64,000 nt of DNA from CAZFLM01 sp964519955 (GTDB taxonomy: Bacteria > Armatimonadota > Chthonomonadetes > Chthonomonadales > CAJBBX01). Positions 58,071 to 64,000 of this stretch are shown here, piece after piece. Where the stretch lies: positions 1 to 64,000 of the forward strand of contig CAZFLM010000023.1 in the NCBI GenBank assembly GCA_964519955.1. The letters are read 5' to 3'. Both the position numbers and the translations under genes were made by a program. The first letter of the stretch is position 1. Every line of letters begins with the position of its first letter. The notes beneath the pieces were generated by a model that ran no database searches, had not been told where the DNA came from, and saw only the letters and a program-made list of their open reading frames with translations.

Positions 58071-59335
58071 TGGTTCTCTCCTTGGGCAAGCAGGTTGGGG
58101 CGCGGGCGGATCAGCAGGACCAGCACGATCGAACCGATCGCCAACACGGCGACCACCCCGAACACGACGCTGAGCGGCACGTGGCGGTCTCGCAGGGCGC
58201 CAAAACGCCAGTCCGCCAGTCCGCCGCAGAAGATGCTGACGAAGTTCATGATGCCGTAGCCTGTCGCCCGAAGCTCGGGCCGCACGATCTGGCAGAGGAT
58301 GGGCATGTTGTTGCAGTCGAAACACCCCCACCCGAGCCCGAACAGCACCAGGGCAGCGATGGCCATCTGGAGCGAGGGTGCAATCCCAACGCTGAAGATG
58401 GCCGGCACAATGAGGCTCATGCCGATCGCGCTGACGTAGATGCGCCCGCGCGGCCGGCTGCGCATCCAGCGGTCCGCCAGCCACCCGCCGAACAGCGCGC
58501 CCACGATCGCGGCGACCTGCCAGTAGAGCGTCGCGGCCACGCCGGCCGTCCCCTGCCCGATGCCGAACTGCGCCTTCAGGATGGCCGGCATCCAGTCGCG
58601 CACGATCCAGCCCGCCAGCGCCGGCAGCGTGAAGTAGAGCACGAGCAGGATGAACGAGACGTTGGTGAGCAGCTCGAAGGCCGCGCGCCCGGGAGCCGTC
58701 TTCGCCTTGGGCGCAGCGTCCGCGCGCCGCGGTGCATCGCGGAGGAGCAGCACAAGTGGAATGGAATACAGGATGCCGAAGATGCCGCACGCATCGAACG
58801 CGAACCGCCACCCGAGCAGTTCCGAATCCGCCACGAAACCCCCGAACCCGCCCACGATCTGGCCGCAGTAGATGGCCATCTGGTGGAAGCCCACGGCCCT
58901 GGAGCGCGTATGCCCGGCATGGTAGTCGGCGATCAGCGCGAGCGCCGCGGGGATATAGAACGCCTCGCTGCAGCCCATGAGCGAGCGCGCCCAGAGCAGC
59001 TCCTGGTACGTGTGCACGTGCCCGGTCCACCAGGTGATGGAGGACCAGACGAACAGACTGCCGCAGATGGTGAAGCGCCGGCTGAAGCGGTCCGCCACGT
59101 ACCCGCCGATGGGGCTGAGGAATGCGTAGACCCACTTGAACTGGCCGAGCATGATGCCCCAGTTCGCTTCGGTGCCGATGCTCGGGATCGTGGCCATCAC
59201 GGACGTCTTCATCGTGGCCAGCATCTGCCGGTCGAGGTAGTTCAGCAGCGCCACCGGCCAGAGCAGCGCCACCGCGATCCACGCCGTGCGGAGCAGCCTC
59301 GCGCCCGCAGCCTCACCGCTACTTGCGTCCGTCAT
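58067..59335 (-). CDS. MFS transporter (sialic-acid/sugar-acid type)
   Basis: A 422-residue twelve-helix major facilitator. The loop after TM2 has the A-motif-like SPIGGYVADRFSRRFTICGS, and WARSLMGCSEAFYIPAALAL is the TM4 region of the ACS/anion-sugar MFS group that includes NanT-type and hexuronate carriers. It probably imports the substrate of the following lyase. It overlaps the Kelch gene by 17 bases and the lyase by four, so the three are one operon. Confidence 0.85.
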   Translation of the reverse strand: MTDASSGEAAGARLLRTAWIAVALLWPVALLNYLDRQMLATMKTSVMATIPSIGTEANWGIMLGQFKWVYAFLSPIGGYVADRFSRRFTICGSLFVWSSITWWTGHVHTYQELLWARSLMGCSEAFYIPAALALIADYHAGHTRSRAVGFHQMAIYCGQIVGGFGGFVADSELLGWRFAFDACGIFGILYSIPLVLLLRDAPRRADAAPKAKTAPGRAAFELLTNVSFILLVLYFTLPALAGWIVRDWMPAILKAQFGIGQGTAGVAATLYWQVAAIVGALFGGWLADRWMRSRPRGRIYVSAIGMSLIVPAIFSVGIAPSLQMAIAALVLFGLGWGCFDCNNMPILCQIVRPELRATGYGIMNFVSIFCGGLADWRFGALRDRHVPLSVVFGVVAVLAIGSIVLVLLIRPRPNLLAQGENQ

Positions 59336-60350
59336 GCTTCCACCTCCAGACCTCGGGCGATCGTATGCCTGGCTTCATCTCGCCGCTCGGCACCACCCAC
59401 ACGCCGCGCCATTCGACGGCCGGCGTCGTCACGCGGGGTGCCGGTAGCGCGCCGGCCTCCGTCCACTTGTCCGTCTCGACTTCGTAGCGGAGCACGGTCC
59501 GCGCGAACCCGCGGTGCGCGTCGTGCGCCACCCCGACCTGCGTTCCGTCGTCGCCGCCGAGTACGTAGAAGCCCGCGCCATCCGACGGCGCCGGGCTCGG
59601 CGCGGCCACGACCGGGTACGGCAGGTCTGCGATGCGCGTCCAGCCGCGCTTGGGCGCGTACCGGTACGCGTCGCGCAGGTAGCGCCGCACAGCCTTGCCA
59701 TCGGGCCCAGCGACCAGCTCCGCCCCGCCCACCACGTAGAGGGCGCCTCGACACGACGCCGCGACCGCCAACATGCGCCCGCCGCCCGGCAGCGGATCGG
59801 CCTCGGTCCATGCCGGCCGCCTGGCCGCCAGATCGATGCGGTACACCCTCGGCAGCGCCTCTGTCGCGTCCGGCGCGCGGATGCCGCCTGCCACGTACAA
59901 CGTGCTCCCGACCAGCGCGCCGCACGCGTTCGCCACCGGCTGCGGGAGCGGCGGCAGGGGCTTCGTGATGAGCCGCCCCTCGCGCCACGTGAGCGCAAAG
60001 GCGTCCGCGTAGTGCCCGTCCGCATTGCTGCCCCCCACGCACACAACGGAGCCGCGATACGTCGCGCAGACCCCGTACCCCAGTGGCCTCGGCAGCTTGC
60101 CCGCGACGCGCCAGTGCCCGTCGGGCTCCGGAAGCACATACACGGCGTCCGTCCAGACCTTCGCTCCGCCCTCCCACACCGGCTTGTCGGGGAAGTTGGC
60201 CCCGCCCGCGACGAGCAGCGCGCCGCCACTGACGCCCGCGAACGCCCCAGCCACGCCGTGCGGATCGGGCAGGTCGGACACGCGCCCCCACTCGTCCGCC
60301 GGAGCCACCAGCCCCACCAAGACCATCGCCAGCAGCAGAACGCGCGCCAC
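59319..60350 (-). CDS. Kelch-repeat protein, NanM-like N-acetylneuraminate epimerase
   Basis: A 343-residue six-bladed Kelch propeller after a short signal peptide (VLLLAMVLVGLVAPADEW). GGALLVAGGANFPDKPVWEG is the NanM hallmark; other blades show ALYVVGG, LYVAGG and FYVLGGDDG. NanM (about 368 residues) converts alpha- to beta-sialic acid in the periplasm. GTG start after GGGAGGTGGGGGC. It heads the operon Kelch -> MFS -> lyase, the gene set expected for sialic-acid capture; NanE and NanK are not in the window. Confidence 0.8.
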   Translation of the reverse strand: MARVLLLAMVLVGLVAPADEWGRVSDLPDPHGVAGAFAGVSGGALLVAGGANFPDKPVWEGGAKVWTDAVYVLPEPDGHWRVAGKLPRPLGYGVCATYRGSVVCVGGSNADGHYADAFALTWREGRLITKPLPPLPQPVANACGALVGSTLYVAGGIRAPDATEALPRVYRIDLAARRPAWTEADPLPGGGRMLAVAASCRGALYVVGGAELVAGPDGKAVRRYLRDAYRYAPKRGWTRIADLPYPVVAAPSPAPSDGAGFYVLGGDDGTQVGVAHDAHRGFARTVLRYEVETDKWTEAGALPAPRVTTPAVEWRGVWVVPSGEMKPGIRSPEVWRWKHDGRK

Positions 60351-60516
60351 GCCCCCACCTCCCAGTCCGGCACCCCCCTATTCGACGGCGAGCCCGGCGA
60401 TCCTTACCGCGCGACCGAACGGATCACGCAAACCGTGGCGCGTCGCCCCGCGAAAGCAAGAATGCGCCCGTCCGGCGGCGAAACTGGGGGCGCACAACGC
60501 CGGAGGAGGCCCACCC

Positions 60517-62466
60517 GTGTTACCCATCGCCGCACTGCCACTCGCCGCCATGCTCTCGCTCGCCATGCAGCCCCTGTCCACACCCAACCTGATCGCCAAC
60601 CCGGGGTTCGAGGCCAAGGGCGCGAACGGGATGCCTTCGGCCTGGTCGAGCTGGGGCGAGGTCTGGCAGCCGGATAGCACCATCAAGGCGTCCGGCCAGG
60701 TGTCGGCTCGCTACCGCAACAGCGACCCGAACCGATACGTGCTGATGAGCCAGCCCGTTGCGGCGCAGGCAGGCCGGCGCTACCGGCTGCAGTGCCGCAT
60801 CAAGACCGACGACATCCAGGGCGACGAGACCGGCGCCACCATGTGCATCGAGTGGTCCGACGCGAAGGGCGCGTACCTGGGCGGCGACTACCCGGCCGGC
60901 TTCAAGGGCACCAACGACTGGCGGACGCTCGACGTCGTGAGCCAGCGCATCCCGGCTGCAGCCGCCCACGTGACCGCCACGGTGTACGTGCGCAAGGGGA
61001 TGACCGGGACCGCCTGGTTCGACGACGTGTCGGTTGTAGAGGAGCCTGATCCCGCGTTCCAGGGAACCATCGGCGTGCCGGGCTACCGCGGCGTGATGGC
61101 GGGCGATGGTCCGATGCCAGTCGTGGTGCGGGGCTGGATGGGCGCCGACGAGGCCCACCCGCTCTCTGCCCGGAAGCTGGTGGCGGAGATCGTGCGAGAC
61201 GGAACGTCGAAGGCTCTCGTGCACAGGGAGGTCGCGGCGCCCGCGAAGCCCGAGGTCGAGGTGTCGCTGCCAACCGCGTCCCTCCCCGATGGCCGCTACA
61301 CAGTGCGCGTCCAGGTGCTGGCCAAGGGCGTGCCGACCGCGCTCGCCGAGCAGACGGCACCCCTTGTACGGCAGAAGGCGGCGCCAAAGGTGCGCGTATT
61401 CCTGCGTCCCGACGGCGTCGCACTTCTCGACGGAAAGCCCTTCTTCCCCATCGGCGTCTACGAGGGCGCGTCGCCGTCCGACCCGGCGAGCCTGGAGCGC
61501 CTGCGCGAGATCGCGGCGATGGGCTTCAACTGCGTGATGAACTACGGCATCAACAGCGGCAGCCTCGACCAGATCCGCAAGTACCTGGACACCGCCGAGA
61601 GCCTGCATCTGAAGGTCATCTACTCGCTGAAGGACGTGTACGAGGGCTCGACGTGGCCGGTGAAGCAGGTCGGCGAGTGGAAGGGCGACGAGGCGATCGT
61701 CAAGGGCGTCGTGCGCACGTTCCGCGACCACCCGGCGATCCTGGCCTGGTACCTGAACGACGAGTTGGCGCTGAGCTGGCATGATAGGCTTGTCCGCAAC
61801 TACCGCTGGGTGCGCGAGCTGGACCCGAACCACCCGGCCTGGGTCGTGCTCTACCAGGTGAATGATCTCGACGGCTACGGGGACACGACGGACGTGATGG
61901 GCGTCGATCCGTACCCGCTGCCGAATGCGCCGCTGACGATGGTCTCGGACTGGACGAAGCGCGCCGCCGGAATGGGCATGCCTATCTGGATCGTGCCACA
62001 GCTCCACGACATCGCCCTCTACGAACCCAAGGAGAAGTCGCACCCGCCATCGCTGGACGAGATGCGCGCCATGACCTGGCAGGCGCTGGCACACGGCGCG
62101 AACGGTCTGGTCTTCTACTCCTTCTTCGATCTGAAGCGCGGCGCGAAGTTCGAGGCACGGCGCGAGGACGTGAAGAAGATCGTGGCCGAGGTGAAGCGCG
62201 CGGTGCCGTGGCTCATCGGCGCGAAGCGCGGCCAGCCCCGCGTGCAATCGGGGCTCATCACGCAGCAGTGGGTCGGCAAGACGGACGGGCTGTTCGTCTC
62301 CATCAACCCGACCTACCAGCCCATCGAGGCGGAGGTCGAGCTGTCGGCGGGGTTCGAGCGTGCCACGCCCCTCTTCGACCCGGACCCGCCGCGCGGCGAG
62401 CCGAAAGCCGGGCCGGGCACGTGGAAGCCGCTCGAAGTCCAGATCGACAGGCTGCACAACCGATGA
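60517..62466 (+). CDS. Secreted glycoside hydrolase with N-terminal jelly-roll
   Basis: A 649-residue protein. Signal peptide 1-20 (LPIAALPLAAMLSLAM). Residues 25-175 are a CBM-like jelly-roll (NLIANPGFEAKGANGMPSAW, then GTAWFDDVSVVEEPD), then an Ig-like segment, then a TIM barrel from about 305 (LLDGKPFFPIGVYEGASPSD) with AILAWYLNDELALSWHD as acid/base. At the usual nucleophile strand the sequence is MPIWIVPQLHD, with Gln where clan GH-A has Glu. It is divergent from the Kelch operon and followed by the SGNH gene with an ATGA-type overlap possible. GGAGGAGG nine bases before the GTG fixes the start. Confidence 0.75.
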   Translation: MLPIAALPLAAMLSLAMQPLSTPNLIANPGFEAKGANGMPSAWSSWGEVWQPDSTIKASGQVSARYRNSDPNRYVLMSQPVAAQAGRRYRLQCRIKTDDIQGDETGATMCIEWSDAKGAYLGGDYPAGFKGTNDWRTLDVVSQRIPAAAAHVTATVYVRKGMTGTAWFDDVSVVEEPDPAFQGTIGVPGYRGVMAGDGPMPVVVRGWMGADEAHPLSARKLVAEIVRDGTSKALVHREVAAPAKPEVEVSLPTASLPDGRYTVRVQVLAKGVPTALAEQTAPLVRQKAAPKVRVFLRPDGVALLDGKPFFPIGVYEGASPSDPASLERLREIAAMGFNCVMNYGINSGSLDQIRKYLDTAESLHLKVIYSLKDVYEGSTWPVKQVGEWKGDEAIVKGVVRTFRDHPAILAWYLNDELALSWHDRLVRNYRWVRELDPNHPAWVVLYQVNDLDGYGDTTDVMGVDPYPLPNAPLTMVSDWTKRAAGMGMPIWIVPQLHDIALYEPKEKSHPPSLDEMRAMTWQALAHGANGLVFYSFFDLKRGAKFEARREDVKKIVAEVKRAVPWLIGAKRGQPRVQSGLITQQWVGKTDGLFVSINPTYQPIEAEVELSAGFERATPLFDPDPPRGEPKAGPGTWKPLEVQIDRLHNR

Positions 62467-62480
62467 CCGAGGGAACAGGA

Positions 62481-63644
62481 ATGCGAAGCAAGTACACGAT
62501 CGCGGCCGCGCTGCTGCTGGGCGCGAGTGGCGCGGTCTTGGCGCAGAACCAGGGGAAGGAACCGACCAAGTTGAGCACGACGTGGACCTACGACGCGGCG
62601 GCGCTGCGCCCGTTCTGGCTGGGCGACACGATGATGGACGAGACGGTGCTCTTCGTCCGCTCCAGCGAAGGCGAGCTGCCCCGTGCATCGCTCCTCTTCG
62701 AGCCCACGCAGATCGTCTCGGTGCGCTCCTCCTCGCACGAGGCGACCTACGAGGCGGGCCGCGACTACGTATGGAAGCCGGGCTCGCGCACCATCGAGCT
62801 GCCCGAGGGGAGCCGCATCGTCAGCAAGACGCCCGGCGACCTGCGTCGCACGCCGGGCACGCAGCAGTTCGCGCTCACCGCCCGCGACGGCAACGGGGAG
62901 ATCCTCTTCGGCGGCGGCCACGAGTACCAGGACATGCAGACCGTGGTCACCTACCGGTTCAAGCGCGGCGCCTGGGCCGGCCCGAAGCCCGCGTATGCGG
63001 GCGACCAGCTTCCGCACACGCTCACCAAGCTGAAGGCGAAGGAGCCGCTCACCATCGCCCTGCTCGGCGACAGCATCTCGACCGGCTGCAACGCGTCGGG
63101 CTGGACCCAGGTGCCGCCCTATCAACCGGCCTGGCAGGACCTGTTCGTGATGCGTCTGGAGAAGGCGTTCGGCGCCAAGGTGACGCTGCGCAACTTCGCG
63201 GTGGGCGGTACCGACACCGGCTGGGGCCTCACGCAGATCGGACAGCTAACGGACGCGAACCCCGACCTGGTCATCCTCGCGTTCGGCATGAACGACTCCG
63301 GCGGCCGCGAGCCGGCCAGCTACGGCGCGAACATGAAGGCCATGGTCGACGCGGTGCGCAAGGCCCGCCCGAACGCCGAGTTCATCCTGGTCGCCACGAT
63401 GCTGGGCAACAAGGACTGGGTCGCGCTGCATCAGGACTACTTCCCGGCGTACCGCGACGAGCTGGCGCACCTGTGCGGCCCGGGCGTCGTGCTCGCGGAC
63501 ATGACCTCGATGTGGGCGGAGCTGCTCAAGCACAAGCTGGACTGGGACATGACCGGCAACGGCGTCAACCACCCGAACGACTTCGGCCACCGGGTCTACG
63601 CGCAGGTCCTGACGTCGCTGGTGCTGAAGAACCCGAGCAAGTAG
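62481..63644 (+). CDS. Secreted SGNH/GDSL esterase
   Basis: A 387-residue protein with signal peptide (KYTIAAALLLGASGAVLAQ). Block I ALLGDSISTGC (Ser nucleophile), block II VGGTDTGWG, block III LAFGMNDSGG and C-terminal GVNHPNDFGH (Asp-x-x-His dyad region) make a complete SGNH catalytic set. About 190 N-terminal residues form an accessory beta-domain. It likely deacetylates or deacylates the glycan attacked by the upstream glycosidase. ATG 62481 with GAGGG is preferred; ATG 62463 overlapping the previous stop as ATGA would add six residues. Confidence 0.9.
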   Translation: MRSKYTIAAALLLGASGAVLAQNQGKEPTKLSTTWTYDAAALRPFWLGDTMMDETVLFVRSSEGELPRASLLFEPTQIVSVRSSSHEATYEAGRDYVWKPGSRTIELPEGSRIVSKTPGDLRRTPGTQQFALTARDGNGEILFGGGHEYQDMQTVVTYRFKRGAWAGPKPAYAGDQLPHTLTKLKAKEPLTIALLGDSISTGCNASGWTQVPPYQPAWQDLFVMRLEKAFGAKVTLRNFAVGGTDTGWGLTQIGQLTDANPDLVILAFGMNDSGGREPASYGANMKAMVDAVRKARPNAEFILVATMLGNKDWVALHQDYFPAYRDELAHLCGPGVVLADMTSMWAELLKHKLDWDMTGNGVNHPNDFGHRVYAQVLTSLVLKNPSK

Positions 63645-63650
63645 CCGCAA

Positions 63651-63850
63651 GGCGGTGGCGACGGAGCGCCACCCTCCATACCTGTACGCCACCCTGGAGG
63701 GTCGGCCTCCGTGCCGACCGGTCGCTCGCGCAGCGCGCGGTGGCGACGGAGCGCCACCCTCCATACCGATACGCAACCCTGGAGGGTCGGCCTCCGTGCC
63801 GACCGGTCGTTCACGCAGCGCGGTGGCGGCGGAGCGCCACCCTCCATCAT
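63651..63850. repeat. 83-85 bp tandem repeat of GGTGGCGACGGAGCGCCACC type
   Basis: Units begin at 63654, 63739 and 63822. Each holds GGTGGCG...GAGCGCCACCCTCC and GGTCGGCCTCCGTGCCGACC, the latter a perfect inverted repeat GGTCGG/CCGACC. It is related to the single elements at 10735, 18455 and 31231 and to 14884. Non-coding. Confidence 0.85.
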
Positions 63851-63901
63851 CCGTCCGATCCACCCACTCGCCCAACCCAAACCCGAACGAGGACACCAAC
63901 C

Positions 63902-64000
63902 ATGACGTCCTGGCTGCCATTCGCCTTTGCCGCGCTCGCCCTCGCCGCGCCGGCGCTCGCCCAGAAGACGCCCGCCAAAGAGGCGCCTTACCTGAACACC
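63902..64000 (+). CDS. Secreted protein, truncated by window end
   Basis: The first 33 residues read MTSWLPFAFAALALAAPALA followed by QKTPAKEAPYLNT, a clear signal peptide with an AxA cleavage site. GAGGAC precedes the ATG. The rest of the gene lies outside the window, so the function is unknown. It follows the glycosidase-esterase pair on the same strand and may belong with it. Confidence 0.75.
   Translation, partial: MTSWLPFAFAALALAAPALAQKTPAKEAPYLNT

Overview
The window reads as a chromosomal segment of a GC-rich bacterium of the Armatimonadota type. The best lineage markers are two secreted pseudopilin-like proteins (starts at 5984 and 45345, minus strand). Both carry the N-terminus FTLIELLVVIAIIAILAAIL followed by FPVFAQARE, a style typical of the large pseudopilin families of Armatimonadota. 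Two PEP-CTERM proteins, many secreted glycoside hydrolases, a HzsA-like/cytochrome c protein and abundant intergenic repeats fit the same picture. No rRNA, tRNA, CRISPR array, transposase or phage gene was seen.

Layout. 1-7.2 kb: an exported-looking methyltransferase, a membrane protein, then a minus-strand run LacI regulator -> pseudopilin -> small lipoprotein -> lipoprotein glycosidase -> beta-helix protein. 7.3-10.4 kb: Gfo/Idh/MocA oxidoreductase, a basic 20-residue tandem-repeat protein, a PEP-CTERM protein and an Ig-like protein. 10.8-20.5 kb: a large BTAD/NB-ARC regulator, then an ArsR-controlled block (ArsR, RND adaptor, RND permease, DUF2892 protein, rhodanese, small Cys protein) with two matching operator-like inverted repeats. 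20.7-27 kb: a secreted protein flanked by duplicated sequence, a sigma factor fused to a receiver-like domain, an ABC transporter with a zinc ribbon and its DUF1854 partner. 27.3-33 kb: a 1215-residue LamG/HzsA-like/cytochrome c/PQQ protein and a GH127-like enzyme. 33.3-37.8 kb: a defence-like stretch with an AAA ATPase fused to a DUF4435/TOPRIM-like nuclease and a MNT-HEPN toxin-antitoxin pair lying between two copies of the 3' end of a PQQ-propeller gene. 38-49 kb: sialate O-acetylesterase, PEP-CTERM protein, an (alpha/alpha)6 glycosidase, a second pseudopilin pair, GNAT and alpha-L-rhamnosidase. 49-54 kb: sigma factor, RIO-like kinase, beta-helix protein, PIN toxin-antitoxin and an Rpn-family nuclease. 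54-64 kb: a large secreted protein, an overlapping operon (Kelch, MFS, N-acetylneuraminate lyase-like) that looks like sialic-acid use, a secreted glycosidase with a SGNH esterase, and the start of another secreted protein.

Main theme: capture and breakdown of complex plant or host glycans, with rhamnosidase, arabinofuranosidase-like, sialate esterase, sialic-acid lyase/epimerase, beta-helix and SGNH enzymes, plus regulators and defence or toxin modules. Promoters with good -35/-10 hexamers at 17 bp spacing could be read for lacI, arsR, the AAA-DUF4435 gene, the MNT-HEPN pair, the PIN antitoxin and the rpn gene. Functions are assigned from motifs and family knowledge by eye, without database searches, so family names are provisional unless a catalytic motif is cited.
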